A stretch of 64,000 bases of DNA, from the NCBI GenBank assembly GCA_037482215.1, contig CP148074.1, positions 4,278,001 through 4,342,000 on the forward strand. The letters are read 5' to 3'. The DNA is from Pseudomonas mendocina (GTDB taxonomy: Bacteria; Pseudomonadota; Gammaproteobacteria; Pseudomonadales; Pseudomonadaceae). A program made the position numbers and the translations under genes. Each line of letters starts with the position of its first letter. Position 1 is the first letter of the stretch. The notes below the pieces were generated by a model. The model did no database searches and was not told the origin of the DNA. It worked only from the letters and a program-made list of their open reading frames with translations. Shown here in pieces: positions 19,901 through 29,916 of this stretch.

Positions 19901-20086
19901 CAACATGGGCATAGCAAACGCAGCTGGTACGGCCCCTTGCTCTGCCTCGGGTGCATGCTGAACAGGCTCCCCAGACGCTGGAAGCTGCTCGACAGCCGCG
20001 ACCGCACCTGCCCCATCAAACAAAACCCTAGGCTCAAGCGCATAGGCTTGAGAACGTGCAGGGAAACGCGACTTGTTATTCGTCAT
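10952..20086 (-). CDS. Giant repetitive LEPR-motif surface protein
   Basis: About 3,044 residues from the proposed ATG at 20086, which has AAAGGA 10 bases upstream. The frame stays open to an ATG at 20197 (3,081 aa) with no ribosome site. Residues 16-25 are LEPRVLFDGA, the LEPR-type motif of very large exported proteins. Then come Ig-like domains, a SWM-type repeat, a propeller-like segment (about 540-810) and a GEVED-type domain ending in MDGEVEDYKI (about 960). More Ig-like domains follow, then eight Calx-beta-like repeats of about 140 residues (about 1609-2738) and a 300-residue non-repetitive tail. I see no RTX nonapeptides, LPXTG or C-terminal anchor, so a classical type I signal is not evident. 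It is the first gene of the export operon and presumably its substrate: a cell-surface adhesin or matrix protein. Cysteine is almost absent, typical of such fibres. Confidence 0.85.
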   Translation of the reverse strand: MTNNKSRFPARSQAYALEPRVLFDGAGAVAAVEQLPASGEPVQHAPEAEQGAVPAAFAMPMLFGSAPEIESILRQTPSFDTTGAESVTFRVTFSEQVKGVTANSFVIAPGSLSGATIQLVTSVGSDGRQYDVVVGNLSGSGTLNIDLAANSGVKSQATDIALAATNPTDSSRDHSYSIDRVINAPSATAIDVGQVSQSTIITSANSEFTLSGRADAGDTVRIYLGSALVGSGVANPDGEWSVQVRPAAALADGSYNLVVRSNDAAGNTKAEAYVLQIDTGLPVPDPGASKVSDIIVTLQFNEPLKNSGVPALTDFSVNVDGSLVTPVHIAVSGNRVQLTLANPVQAGQVIKVSYGGNALRDAADGRVLHFSDLLISNDTKAGNQAPVIGGTAFAAGKNATWYSLGDPAVAVFGSRLANDTRTLLLTDADDTELEKAVASISGNFKSGDKLGVWDPLSQSLSVSGTLQSGIRYQFDAATGKLTFTGHATREQYETALQSVRFTASSDKDAKRTISLTVNDGQANSAVATRSIYVLGTAFSLDATTTSYLVGEISDFGGTGFDLVGVNLVMGTVDTVKLTDGSAYNDFTSSSVNALGFNPIDGHLYASLNADPRGVIRLDAETKTFVQISKYSDHTNAPTGTGAVNSADFDNKGVMWLYRDSKFYRLDLNPESATYGQWLKPISVSAYGGTDMSFSKDGRLFTADSGKLYEVTFAGLDGDSPTATSTQVTTTGVAIPTTSLYGFPMQYFDTNGYFYFTNGGTTIYRVNVSDSAAADYRKVTTINAGATLPTTGDAGRVVTINLDFGDSADSRYKTTLSNDGARHNLLGSEVWLGSRPDAETDAKSDSSTTPDSDEAVTEFPALRQGMSSYSVDVKVTNTGGEAATLIGWIDFNKDGKFSVNEAATITVPANTVNGTVRLTWTVPAGVTLTTGDTYVRLRIASEWNAATDVNGHDQRSYGPRMDGEVEDYKITIQAPDSIAPKITTVSVVDGNVGPRSTPVGKVEIVFSEPVVGVDISDFTLTRDGQTITLPANTPVSGSGTTWTIDLSAVTSPTGGYELSVPNGAGILDDAGNQLTDGGSISFEIDTTAPVIDLDTANDSSRDWRATSLAGAAVSLDNNNGPALVVEKDNGRSEITRIDITIYGIRDEGDERLIIGSAVFDASGGSGAQLGVNVDGVIVDISYSNGTFTIVRNGGGVLSQEQASTLIANLQYSNELGNAATNGERVFNITATDKAGVKSSPAVATVEVTGGSGSAGVQIPTVDSLYTANSTPTLTGQADVPPGQTLTVTVNGVDYSWQEGSAPGEPLQYDPDQHTWTLTIPDANALADGTYPVTATVTDGAENRTDITTNELVIDTLPPEPPTVVSQITSDLTPTITGSAEVRDGEYLEVTVNGVTYAEGDGNLLRVNNQWTLVIPQGDALTPNQTYNVTATTFDRAGNSRDDISSAELIIDTIAPTLDLNPADTKTLDDRVITYGSAVSLDVSTSPVGLAEDGGLLAHISITVDGLKDGSNEQLKLGSQTFSAAGASVASVQVAGVDFKISHSGSSFTITRTDAAPMSVEEAKSVIAALQYQNAAPSGTASSGERTFSFTVTDLAGLSSEAAVAHVVIPEPVTITSPVVNEASPYAVFTVTGTPGEVLTLALADGTGAKGAQGAGTDFGSKTSDPNLEYSLDNGETWIEYTGSSFTLTTGDGNLLVRTPIVSDADDEGSETFTLTVAAVGGSSATGTATINDDGSGNIFKSDGSQASLVPGAPDYVVPDDDRRVSVTSPQVNEASDHIVYTVSGTPGQSVDLALGSSGTATSGVDYTTGIQYSTDNGGSWITYSPDTPVVTPADGEILVRIELINDDLADNGETVILQVTPIGGHTSSGTATIRDDSTGDIFKDDGSEAPKYPADTGYVVPDDDRRVTVSSPDVNEASPHIVYTVSGTAGQSIELAVGATSTATVATDYQGTLQYSTDNGLNWNTYTTGTPVVTPAGGSVLVRLPLSNDSDLDGGETVVLEVTPVGGHTGSGTATIRDDSTGDIFKDDGSKASKDPADTGYVVPDDDRRVTVSSPDVNEASPHIVYTVSGTAGQAVQLAIAGGTATDGGVDYYGTLQYSTDNGSTWHDYSAAVVTPASGDFLVRVPLVNDSVADNGETVLLQATPVGGHSSTGTATILDEGSGDIFNPDGSLAPDTEGTPGYVQRDDDRRVTVTSPQVNESSPHVVYTVTGTPGQALEIEISGGTATEGSDYQPVVEYSIDDGQTWSIYEPGTSVVTPPSGEVLIRVPLINDALPDNNETLVVTVTPPGGYPAEGTATITDDGTGTVFGPDGKPRTDVVPGDDRPVTVSSPDVNEASDYIVYTVNGTPGQSVDLALGSSGTATSGVDYTTGIQYSTDNGGSWITYSPDTPVVTPADGEILVRIDLINDDLADNGETVILQVTPVGGHTSSGTATIRDDSTGDIFKDDGSEAPKDPADTGYVVPDDDRRVTVSSPEVNEASPHIVYTVSGTAGQAVQLAIAGGTATDGGVDYYGTLQYSTDNGSTWHDYSAAVVTPASGDFLVRVPLVNDSVADNGETVLLQATPVGGHSSTGTATILDEGSGDIFNPDGSLAPDTEGTPGYVQRDDDRRVTVTSPQVNESSPHVVYTVTGTPGQALEIEISGGTATEGSDYQPVVEYSIDDGQTWSIYEPGTSVVTPPSGEVLIRVPLINDALPDNNETLVVTVTPPGGYPAEGTATITDDGTGTVFGPDGKPRTDVVPGDDNNPSAGPVLSSESPDGRPITVDVVREASDPNGDPLRVTEINGQPVRPGQIIVIEQGTIRLDGEGRITFTPKPGTQESLTIQYTLSDPSGRSATGTWNITVQVAPVPQADDSSWGRPQGSFTYWSDASAAAFRPAQSLLLEDQARPLSVFFDGSVFDRVARLPIPLHPALFINNEVARTQAERERDDQRAQMSAYFNPAEQPRRFIATDPGFVPGQYVQGEVFNTQMLAKRLAEIAAGRFAPLVIEAGAEGVEQPDSDSDERGTQDASEQVGVSRNSGNATVGSAKSFTEQLRQGERRLPLAVR
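11871..12800 (-). repeat. Near-identical DNA duplication, copy B (repeats 7 and 8)
   Basis: This block matches 13128-14057 almost base for base at an offset of exactly 1257 bp (419 codons). Only scattered substitutions are visible, for example TTAGGTGCTTCG against TTAGATGCTTTG. Such identity implies a recent duplication or gene conversion. Confidence 0.9.
13128..14057 (-). repeat. Near-identical DNA duplication, copy A (repeats 4 and 5)
   Basis: Partner of the block at 11871-12800. Identity breaks down near 14057, where the coding sequence turns into repeat 3. A second pair, about 12795-13080 against 14481-14766 (offset 1686 bp), links repeat 6 to repeat 2. Confidence 0.88.
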
Positions 20087-20273
20087 GGAAGGACCATCCT
20101 TTGGAGCATATATGCCCATCCATGAACAAACTGCCCAGCCACAAGCGTTCGACCACCCACTCACCACCAAAACAGCTTTTCGGCGACGATACTCCATGAT
20201 GGCATTTGGATATTAGCGTTGCACATTGCTCACACTGAACGCAATGTTCGACGGGGCTTAAGATGAGAAAAAA

Positions 20274-20279
20274 ACTAGA
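20274..20279 (-). promoter_or_regulatory. Candidate -10 element (TCTAGT)
   Basis: On the minus strand TCTAGT lies with its centre 33 bp downstream of the centre of the ANR-type box. A class II FNR/ANR site at -41.5 predicts about this spacing, giving a start site near 20267. The hexamer itself is only a 4/6 match to the consensus. Confidence 0.45.
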
Positions 20280-20302
20280 TTTTTCGGATACTTAGCAAAC
20301 AT

Positions 20303-20316
20303 TTGACATGAATCAA
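20303..20316 (-). promoter_or_regulatory. ANR/FNR-type box upstream of the giant-protein operon
   Basis: TTGACATGAATCAA, i.e. TTGAC-N4-ATCAA, is a perfect match to the pseudomonad ANR consensus (same as TTGAT-N4-GTCAA on the other strand). It suggests activation of the operon at low oxygen by ANR or a Dnr-like paralogue. The site was read directly; regulation is inferred. Confidence 0.7.
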
Positions 20317-20410
20317 AAAAACCTTCCAAACACAATAACTAGAAACTGGTAATTAACCCCCGATATATCCCGATCAAATTAGTAGGATAAAAAACAATTT
20401 AAAGAGGAAT

Positions 20411-20444
20411 AAAAAAAGCCCCTGCGGGAATCCCGAGGGGCTTT
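20411..20444 (-). terminator. Intrinsic terminator of rho
   Basis: On the minus strand, a hairpin AAAGCCCCTCGGGATTCCCGCAGGGG is followed by a run of seven T. It lies about 20 bases after the rho stop codon and insulates rho from the giant-protein operon. Confidence 0.9.
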
Positions 20445-20465
20445 CTGATTACGGCATCACCGCAA

Positions 20466-21725
<1,260 letters not shown>

Positions 21726-21924
21726 AGGAATGACGTAATCATTGTAAGGAGGGAAATAAGCTATTCAGCTTGATAAGCCGTGCCGCTGAGAACGGCTGAG
21801 CGCCTGCTTTAATTGTCGATAGTTCGAGTAGAAGTGCCGGCGACGGCTTGCAGAGGGCCACATAGAAAATGCAGCGACAACGAATGTAACACTTGAATAT
21901 TTATCGCGTCTAGTATCTTTAAAC

Positions 21925-21953
21925 AAAAAACCCCGCATATAGCGGGGCTTTTG
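21925..21953 (-). terminator. Intrinsic terminator of trxA
   Basis: Read on the minus strand, GCCCCGC-TATAT-GCGGGG is followed by TTTTTTG, 13 or so bases after the trxA stop codon. It separates trxA from rho. Confidence 0.92.
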
Positions 21954-21965
21954 TTAACGCTTAAA

Positions 21966-22292
21966 TCAGATATTGGCGTCGATAAAAGCAGCCAGTTGCG
22001 ACTTAGACAGTGCGCCAACCTTGGTGGCTTCAACGTTGCCGTTTTTGAACAGCATCAGAGTCGGGATGCCACGCACGCCGAACTTAGGCGGAGTTTCCTG
22101 GTTCTCGTCGATGTTCAGTTTGCAAACTTTCAGCTTGCCCTGATAAGCCTGAGCAATCTCATCCAGCACCGGAGCGATCATTTTGCAGGGACCGCACCAT
22201 TCAGCCCAGTAATCGACCAGAACCGGACCTTCAGCCTGGATGACATCCTGCTCGAAGCTGGCATCGCTGACGTTGGTGATGAATTCGCTCAT
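21966..22292 (-). CDS. trxA: Thioredoxin TrxA
   Basis: A 108-residue cytosolic thiol-disulfide reductase with the active site WCGPC at residues about 33-37, the cis-proline segment GIPTLM and the typical C-terminal [11 protein letters not shown]. It reduces ribonucleotide reductase, PAPS reductase and oxidised proteins, and is recycled by TrxB. The start at 22292 is chosen because GGAGA lies 6 bases upstream and MSEFI-type starts are standard. A longer open frame exists to 22364 without support. It is transcribed alone, divergent from ppx. Confidence 0.97.
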   Translation of the reverse strand: MSEFITNVSDASFEQDVIQAEGPVLVDYWAEWCGPCKMIAPVLDEIAQAYQGKLKVCKLNIDENQETPPKFGVRGIPTLMLFKNGNVEATKVGALSKSQLAAFIDANI

Positions 22293-22564
22293 GGAAAATC
22301 TCCGTTTACGGAAGCATAAAGATGGCCGACATGATAGCTGTCTTGCCCCCTGACAGGAAGGCAATCGCCATTGAGCTTATCTATAAAGGTTATCAACGCA
22401 GACATATGAAACTGCAAAGTCAGGGAATTTCAGACAACTGGTCAGACTTTCAACGGACACCTTTATAAACTTCACTGTAACGAACCCCTGCGGCATCAGA
22501 ATGCGTTGGCTAGGCTGCCCTATCGTGGCAGGATGGCGCGGTTCAGCCTCGAGAATTGTCTGTT

Positions 22565-24064
22565 ATGCCGCATAAAACTGCCGAATCCTTTCCTCTTATA
22601 GCCGCCATTGATCTGGGCTCTAACAGCTTCCATATGGTGCTGGCCAAGGCCGATCATGGAGAAATTCGCATCCTCGAACGGCTCGGGGAAAAGGTTCAAC
22701 TGGCAGCAGGGCTGGATGAAAACCATCAGCTCAGCGAGGAAGCGATCAATCGCGGTTTGGATTGTCTGCGCCGCTTCGCGCAAATGATTGCCGGGCTGCC
22801 AGAAGGTGCAGTGCGGGTAGTCGCCACCAACGCCCTGCGTGAAGCCCGTAACCGTGCGGTATTCATTCGCCGTGCAGAAGAGATTCTCGGTCACCAAGTC
22901 GAGGTCATCTCGGGTCGTGAAGAAGCGCGCCTGATCTATCTGGGCGTTTCCCACAGCATTGCCGACACCCCGAACAAGCGTCTGGTGGCGGATATTGGCG
23001 GCGGCAGTACCGAATTTATTATCGGCCAGTTCTTCGAGCCCCTGCTGCGTGAAAGCCTGCAAATGGGCTGCGTGAGCTATACCCAGCGCTTCTTTAAAGA
23101 CGGCAAGATCACTGCCGCACGTTACGCCCAGGCTTACACCGCTGCCCGGTTGGAACTGATGGGGATTGAAAACGCCCTGCGTCGGATCACCTGGGAAGAA
23201 GCGGTAGGCGCCTCAGGCACGATCAAAGCTGTTGGCTTGGCGATTAAAGCAGCGGGACTGGGTAACGGTGAAGTTAATACCCAAGGCCTGGCATGGCTTA
23301 AGCGAAAGCTGTTTAAGGCCGGTGATGTAGAGAAAATTGACCTGGATGGTATCAAGCCAGATCGCCGCACCATTTTCCCCTCAGGCCTGGCCATTCTCGA
23401 AGCCATTTTCGATGCCTGTGACCTCGAGCACATGAGTCACTCTGAAGGCGCCCTGCGCGAAGGCGTTCTGTACGACCTGCTAGGCCGCTACCAGCATGAG
23501 GACGTGCGCGAACGCACGCTGACTTCCTTCATGGAGCGCTACCACGTCGATCAGTATCAGGCTGCTCGGGTTGAGGCCAAAGCCCTGTCCGCCCTGAATA
23601 AGGTCGCCAAAGACTGGGAGCTGGAAGAGGAATGGCACAGCGACATGCTGCGTTGGGCTGCCAGAGTGCATGAAGTGGGTCTGGACATTGCTCATTACCA
23701 CTACCACAAGCATGGCGCCTATCTGATTGAGCATTCGGACCTCGCAGGTTTTTCTCGCCGCGATCAGGAAATGCTTGCCCTGCTGGTTCGCGGCCACCGC
23801 CGCAACATTCCTAAAGACAAATTTTCCGACTTTGACGAAGGCACCCAGCTGATTCGTCTGTGTGTGTTGCTGCGTTTCGCCATCCTGTTCCACCACATTC
23901 GTGGTAATCAGGAGATGCCGGAAGTGCAGTTGAAAGCCAGCGAAAGCAGCCTGGAAATCATCTTCCCCAAAGGCTGGCTTGAGCAAAACCCGCTGACTCA
24001 GGCTGACTTTGAGGCTGAAGCCGAATGGCTTAAGCGGATCAACTTGGATCTGCGTATCAGCTGA
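22565..24064 (+). CDS. ppx: Exopolyphosphatase Ppx
   Basis: A 499-residue enzyme of the Ppx/GppA family that removes terminal phosphates from polyphosphate and can act on pppGpp. The two phosphate-binding loops of the actin-like fold are visible ([14 protein letters not shown] near residue 14 and [12 protein letters not shown] near 145). The C-terminal HD-type half contains [20 protein letters not shown]. The ATG at 22565 is preferred over an in-frame TTG at 22556 because it gives the usual [12 protein letters not shown] start. It faces ppk, the synthase, with a shared hairpin between them, an arrangement typical of pseudomonads. Confidence 0.96.
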   Translation: MPHKTAESFPLIAAIDLGSNSFHMVLAKADHGEIRILERLGEKVQLAAGLDENHQLSEEAINRGLDCLRRFAQMIAGLPEGAVRVVATNALREARNRAVFIRRAEEILGHQVEVISGREEARLIYLGVSHSIADTPNKRLVADIGGGSTEFIIGQFFEPLLRESLQMGCVSYTQRFFKDGKITAARYAQAYTAARLELMGIENALRRITWEEAVGASGTIKAVGLAIKAAGLGNGEVNTQGLAWLKRKLFKAGDVEKIDLDGIKPDRRTIFPSGLAILEAIFDACDLEHMSHSEGALREGVLYDLLGRYQHEDVRERTLTSFMERYHVDQYQAARVEAKALSALNKVAKDWELEEEWHSDMLRWAARVHEVGLDIAHYHYHKHGAYLIEHSDLAGFSRRDQEMLALLVRGHRRNIPKDKFSDFDEGTQLIRLCVLLRFAILFHHIRGNQEMPEVQLKASESSLEIIFPKGWLEQNPLTQADFEAEAEWLKRINLDLRIS

Positions 24065-24068
24065 AACT

Positions 24069-24100
24069 AAAACGGCAGCCTAGGCTGCCGTTTTGTTTTG
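24069..24100. terminator. Bidirectional terminator between ppx and ppk
   Basis: AAAACGGCAGCC-TA-GGCTGCCGTTTT forms a near-perfect palindrome with A and T runs on both sides. It can end ppx on the plus strand and ppk on the minus strand. Confidence 0.9.
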
Positions 24101-24126
24101 CCATGCTGGCGTTATCGAGCTCGCAT

Positions 24127-26325
24127 TCAACGCACGCTGACTTGTGGTGCTGTCAGCTTCTCCAGCAAACCGGCCTGAGCACTGCGTGGGTTCTGGTTAC
24201 CACTGGGCGAACAGCGCACATAACGGCCATCGGGCTGCAACAGCCAGGCTTGAGTATTGTCAGTCAGGTAGCTTTCCAGCTCTTTCTTCACCCGAGTGAC
24301 CAATTTTTTGCCCTCTACCGGGAAACACGTCTCGACACGCTTGTCGAGGTTACGCTCCATCCAGTCAGCACTGGAGAGGTAAATCTTTTCCTCACCGCCA
24401 TTCTGGAAGTAGAAAACCCGGGTGTGTTCGAGGAAGCGACCAATAATTGAGCGCACCTGAATGTTATGGGAAACCCCTGGAATCCCCGGACGCAGACAGC
24501 ACATACCGCGCACCACCAGGTCGATTTTCACCCCACTCTGACTGGCCTTGTACAGGGCACGAATGACCTTAGGGTCTGTCAGGGAGTTGAACTTGGCGAT
24601 GATGTGCGCGGACTTCCCTTCTGCAGCCAGCGCAGTTTCCTTCGCAATCATGTCCAGCAGGGTTTTCTTCAGGGTAAACGGCGCATGCAGTAGCTTTTTC
24701 ATGCGCAGGGTTTTGCCCATGCCAATCAGCTGGCTGAACAGTTTGGACACGTCTTCACCCAGCGCTACGTCGGCGGTAAGCAGACTGTAGTCAGTGTACA
24801 AGCGGGCGTTACCAGCATGGTAGTTACCGGTACCCAGGTGGGCATAACGGACGATTTCGCCGTTTTCGCGGCGCAGGATCAGCATCATTTTGGCGTGGGT
24901 CTTGAAGCCCACCACACCATAAATAACCACTGCACCCGCCGCTTGCAGGCGGCTGGCCAGCTGCAGGTTGGACTCTTCATCGAAGCGCGCGCGCAGTTCA
25001 ATGACCGCGGTGACTTCCTTGCCGTTACGGGCAGCCTCCACCAGCGCATCGACGATTTCCGAGTTCGCCCCAGAGCGGTACAGCGTCTGTTTAATGGCCA
25101 ACACATGGGGATCTTTAGCCGCCTGGCGCAGCAGGTCAACCACGGGGGTGAAGGATTCGAATGGGTGCAACAGCAGGATGTCCTGCTTGCTCACCACGTT
25201 GAAGATGTTCTCTGCATTTTGCAGCAGCTTGGGGATTACCGGAGTAAACGGCGCGTATTGCAGCTCCGGGTGACTTTCCAGCCCGGTAATGCTGAACAGG
25301 CGGATCAGGTTGACCGGGCCATTAACACGGTACAACTCGCCTTCGCTCAGGCCGAACTGTTTGAGCAAGTAATCCACCAGCGGTTTCGGGCAGCTGTCGA
25401 CCACCTCCAGGCGCACCGCATCGCCATATCGACGGCTGAGCAATTCGCCACGCAGGGCACGGGCCAGGTCTTCGACATCCTCGGTATCCACCGACAGGTC
25501 GGCGTTTCGGGTCAGACGGAACTGGTAGCAACCCTTCACCTTCATGCCCTGGAACAGGTCATCGGCGTGGGCGTGGATCATGGAGGACAGGAATACGAAA
25601 TTGTCCCCTGCGCCCCCCACCTCTTCCGGCACTTTGATAATGCGCGGCAACAGGCGTGGGGCTGGGATGATTGCCAGACCGGAGTCGCGGCCAAACGCAT
25701 CCACCCCTTCAAGCTCAACGATAAAGTTGAGGCTCTTGTTCACCAGCAGCGGGAACGGGTGAGTTGGATCAAGACCGATCGGCGTAATGATCGGCGCAAT
25801 CTCATCGCGGAAGTAACGGCGCACCCAGGTCTTGATTTTGGGTGTCCAGAAACGACGGCGGATAAAATTAATATTGTGCTTGGCCATCTCCGGGAACAGG
25901 GTGTCATTGAGGATGGCGTATTGACGCTCAACCTGCTCATGCACCAACTCAGAGATGCGGGCCAAAGCTTGGTGCGGCTGTAAACCATCCGCACCGGCTT
26001 GTTCACGGGCAAAGTTGATCTGCTTCTTCAGGCCAGCAACCCGAATTTCGAAAAACTCGTCCAGGTTGCTGGAGAAAATCAGCAGGAACTTCAGGCGCTC
26101 CAGAAGCGGATAGGACTCATCCAGCGCCTGTTCCAGCACGCGGATATTGAATTGCAACTGCGACAGCTCACGATGGATGTACAAGCTGCTGTCATCCAGC
26201 CCAGGAACCGGTGCTGCAACAACCGGGGCAGGTGTTTCGACACAGGGTGTCTCGACCACGGCCTCCTCTGGTACTGCGACGGTGCTGTCCTGCAACTCAG
26301 TATTCGTGAGTCCTTCGGTATTCAT
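24127..26325 (-). CDS. ppk: Polyphosphate kinase Ppk1
   Basis: A 732-residue enzyme that polymerises the terminal phosphate of ATP into polyphosphate. After a low-complexity Ala/Pro/Val-rich N-terminal extension of about 45 residues comes the conserved core from [14 protein letters not shown]. The autophosphorylated His lies in [10 protein letters not shown] (about residue 476), and a second conserved His in LEHTRVFYF (about 631). The two phospholipase-D-like domains around them are complete. The start ATG has AGGAGC upstream. It is convergent with ppx and 16 bases from hemB, possibly co-transcribed with it. It acts at the inner membrane and is important for stress survival and motility in pseudomonads. 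Confidence 0.97.
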   Translation of the reverse strand: MNTEGLTNTELQDSTVAVPEEAVVETPCVETPAPVVAAPVPGLDDSSLYIHRELSQLQFNIRVLEQALDESYPLLERLKFLLIFSSNLDEFFEIRVAGLKKQINFAREQAGADGLQPHQALARISELVHEQVERQYAILNDTLFPEMAKHNINFIRRRFWTPKIKTWVRRYFRDEIAPIITPIGLDPTHPFPLLVNKSLNFIVELEGVDAFGRDSGLAIIPAPRLLPRIIKVPEEVGGAGDNFVFLSSMIHAHADDLFQGMKVKGCYQFRLTRNADLSVDTEDVEDLARALRGELLSRRYGDAVRLEVVDSCPKPLVDYLLKQFGLSEGELYRVNGPVNLIRLFSITGLESHPELQYAPFTPVIPKLLQNAENIFNVVSKQDILLLHPFESFTPVVDLLRQAAKDPHVLAIKQTLYRSGANSEIVDALVEAARNGKEVTAVIELRARFDEESNLQLASRLQAAGAVVIYGVVGFKTHAKMMLILRRENGEIVRYAHLGTGNYHAGNARLYTDYSLLTADVALGEDVSKLFSQLIGMGKTLRMKKLLHAPFTLKKTLLDMIAKETALAAEGKSAHIIAKFNSLTDPKVIRALYKASQSGVKIDLVVRGMCCLRPGIPGVSHNIQVRSIIGRFLEHTRVFYFQNGGEEKIYLSSADWMERNLDKRVETCFPVEGKKLVTRVKKELESYLTDNTQAWLLQPDGRYVRCSPSGNQNPRSAQAGLLEKLTAPQVSVR

Positions 26326-26341
26326 GGGTGCTCCTGGTTAA

Positions 26342-27656
<1,315 letters not shown>

Positions 27657-28892
27657 TCAGGCAGTACGCGCCGGAGCCGGACGCGGGGCCCAAAAAATCA
27701 CAATGAGGCTAATCAGGCTGTAAGTCAGCAGCGCCCACCAGAGCACAGGCTGTTGCGCAACCATACCGACCGCAATAGCCAACCAGAGAAACACCGCATT
27801 CAGCACCAATCGCAGCAGCTCCAGCGCTTTGGCCATAGGGCGGTTTTCCAGCCAGGCGCCAATGCAATACAGGCCAAACGCTACCCATACGGCCCCCACC
27901 AAGGCCTGCGCCATGGTCATCGACTCTCCTAATCCCAGCAGAGCACTGCCCAACGCAAGGTAAAGGGCAAACTGGACACCGGCATAGATTTTTTGCGCCA
28001 ACGTCAGGGGCACATCAAACTTCACAAAACGACTTAAGTCCGGTTTTTCTACGGGGTATTTCGCCGCCACATCAGCGGGACGCCACCCAGTCGGCATAAA
28101 CCAGATGCGCACCTTGTCCCACCACGACTCGGCCCGTACCGCATCCTTCCACAGCGCCACATAGAACTGGATATTTGCCCACAGCGGGTTCCAGCTGGCC
28201 AGCGGCGTGGTAACACCAAAGATCGCAGGTTCCTCATCCAGCTCCTCCTGAAAGGTGCCAAAAATCCTGTCCCAAACGATGAACACACCACCGTAATTAC
28301 GATCCATATAACGTGGGTTTTGCGCGTGGTGAACACGATGGTTCGACGGCGTGGTCAGAATCCACTCCAGCCAACCCAGCTTGGGGATATGCCGTGTATG
28401 CACCCAGAACTGATAAAGCAGGTTCATCGCTGCAACGGTCAAGAACACCAAAGGCGGTACACCGACAACCGCCATGGGCAGGTAGAAAATCCAGCTGAAC
28501 AGAAAACCACTGCTGGTCTGGCGCAAGGCAGTACTGAGGTTGTAATCCTCGCTCTGGTGATGGACCGAATGAGCCGCCCACAACACATTGCGCTCATGCC
28601 CCAGGCGATGGTTCCAGTAGTAGCAGAAATCGTAGAAGACAAAGGCAAACAGCCATACCCAGAGGTCATCGGCCGACAGCTCAAAAAGCCCCAGGTATTG
28701 CCAGGCCAGTGTGTAGGTGATGAGCCCTACCACCTTGGTGATCAGCCCAAACGTGGTGGACAACACGCCAGTGCTGAGGCTGTTGATCGCATCAGAAAAG
28801 CGATAGGTGCTGACACCACGCCAACGGTCCGCCAGCAATTCAAGGGCGATCAATACAAAGAAAAACGGTACTGCGTAGAGTATGTAGTCCAT
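27657..28892 (-). CDS. Sterol desaturase / fatty acid hydroxylase family membrane protein
   Basis: A 411-residue inner-membrane diiron protein. The histidine boxes of the family are present: HRLGH, HSVHH and NHRVHH (about residues 97, 110 and 190), with an additional HTRH between. Four or more hydrophobic segments flank the catalytic part (about 1-260), and the C-terminal 120 residues add three further helices. Members hydroxylate or desaturate lipids; the substrate here is not evident. It stands alone, convergent with nothing, and divergent from elbB across a 226-base gap. Not to be confused with true sterol synthesis, which pseudomonads lack. Confidence 0.88.
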   Translation of the reverse strand: MDYILYAVPFFFVLIALELLADRWRGVSTYRFSDAINSLSTGVLSTTFGLITKVVGLITYTLAWQYLGLFELSADDLWVWLFAFVFYDFCYYWNHRLGHERNVLWAAHSVHHQSEDYNLSTALRQTSSGFLFSWIFYLPMAVVGVPPLVFLTVAAMNLLYQFWVHTRHIPKLGWLEWILTTPSNHRVHHAQNPRYMDRNYGGVFIVWDRIFGTFQEELDEEPAIFGVTTPLASWNPLWANIQFYVALWKDAVRAESWWDKVRIWFMPTGWRPADVAAKYPVEKPDLSRFVKFDVPLTLAQKIYAGVQFALYLALGSALLGLGESMTMAQALVGAVWVAFGLYCIGAWLENRPMAKALELLRLVLNAVFLWLAIAVGMVAQQPVLWWALLTYSLISLIVIFWAPRPAPARTA

Positions 28893-29118
28893 GTCTCTCC
28901 CCGACGTGCTCCGGCATGTCTCTGCATTGAGCAGGACTGTCGATTTGTATTTATAGGTCTGCCGTATCGCGAGAACCGGCTTACAGCTAGGATTACTTCA
29001 TAAAGCTTAATTCAAGGTTTGTCAGGCCTCACGGCCAACTGTGCCAACCCTGGTAGCGTTTGGCGACAGATTCGTTATAAGGCGATGCCCTTCGCCCTGC
29101 ATTTATCAGGAGATAGAG

Positions 29119-29787
29119 ATGAACAAAAAAGTCGCGGTGATTCTTTCCGGCTGCGGCGTCTACGACGGCGCAGAGATCCACGAAAGCGTGATTACCCTGC
29201 TGCGCCTCGACCAGCGCGGTGCGCAGGTGCAGTGTTTTGCTCCGAATATCCCGCAACTGCATGTGGTGGATCACTACAGCGGTGACGAAATGGACGGCAC
29301 CCGCAACGTACTGGTGGAATCAGCCCGAATTGCCCGGGGCAACATCAAAGATGTCAAAGAGCTGCACGCAGCTGACTTTGATGCCGTGATCCTGCCGGGT
29401 GGCTTTGGTGCGGCTAAAAACCTGTCGGACTTCGCCACCGCTGGCGCCAACTGCACCGTCCAACCCGACGTATTGCAAGCCGTACAAGCGTTTGCCAGTG
29501 CGGGTAAACCAGTAGGGCTGATGTGCATTGCCCCGGCCATGGCCGCAAAAATCTTCGGCGCTGGCGTGATCTGCACCATCGGTAAGGATGCTGATACAGC
29601 GGCAGCCCTGACCCAGATGGGCGCCCAACACGAAGAATGCGAAGTATCCGACATCGTCGAAGATGAAAAGCACAAGCTGGTCACCACGCCGGCTTACATG
29701 CTCGCCCAGTCCATCAGCGAAGCGGCTTCCGGCATCAACAAGCTGGTTGACCGCATCCTGGAGCTCAGCGCCCACCCTGCAGCGTAA
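29119..29787 (+). CDS. elbB: ElbB-type isoprenoid biosynthesis glyoxalase
   Basis: A 222-residue cytosolic member of the DJ-1/PfpI superfamily (ElbB, sigma cross-reacting protein 27A). The nucleophile elbow is in GLMCIAPAMAAKIFG (Cys about 135) and the Glu-containing segment GCGVYDGAEIHES is at the N-terminus. E. coli ElbB shows weak glyoxalase activity and has been linked to isoprenoid yield; the true role is unclear. The start at 29119 has AGGAG 6 bases upstream. The frame is open earlier to 29041 without a ribosome site. Confidence 0.93.
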   Translation: MNKKVAVILSGCGVYDGAEIHESVITLLRLDQRGAQVQCFAPNIPQLHVVDHYSGDEMDGTRNVLVESARIARGNIKDVKELHAADFDAVILPGGFGAAKNLSDFATAGANCTVQPDVLQAVQAFASAGKPVGLMCIAPAMAAKIFGAGVICTIGKDADTAAALTQMGAQHEECEVSDIVEDEKHKLVTTPAYMLAQSISEAASGINKLVDRILELSAHPAA

Positions 29788-29916
29788 TCTGCACGTTGGC
29801 CATTGAGAGGGTGCCTAAGGCATTCGCGACAATGGCTACGCCACTCCGGCCTGCCCTCTGGTCAGGCCGGGTGTGCTGCGGCAGTTTGCAGGCATTCTTT
29901 TGCAGGCAGGGCCGCC

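Larger units (their letters stand above)
20198..20410. other. AT-rich promoter region of the giant-protein operon
   Basis: An AT-rich stretch with no coding signal between the giant gene and the rho terminator. It holds the ANR-type box and candidate -10 element listed separately. The proposed transcript leader to the ATG at 20086 would be about 180 nt. Confidence 0.7.

Noticed and set aside
10952..20197. Giant protein as an RTX type I secretion substrate or LapA-type adhesin
   Set aside because: No GGxGxD nonapeptide repeats, no LapA-like retention module at the N-terminus and no ABC transporter gene beside it.
20087..20197. Extension of the giant protein to ATG 20197
   Set aside because: No Shine-Dalgarno before 20197, and the added 37 residues would push the LEPR motif away from the N-terminus.
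24817..25983. A 388-codon open frame antisense to ppk
   Set aside because: ppk on the other strand is complete and conserved; the antisense frame has no recognisable domain.
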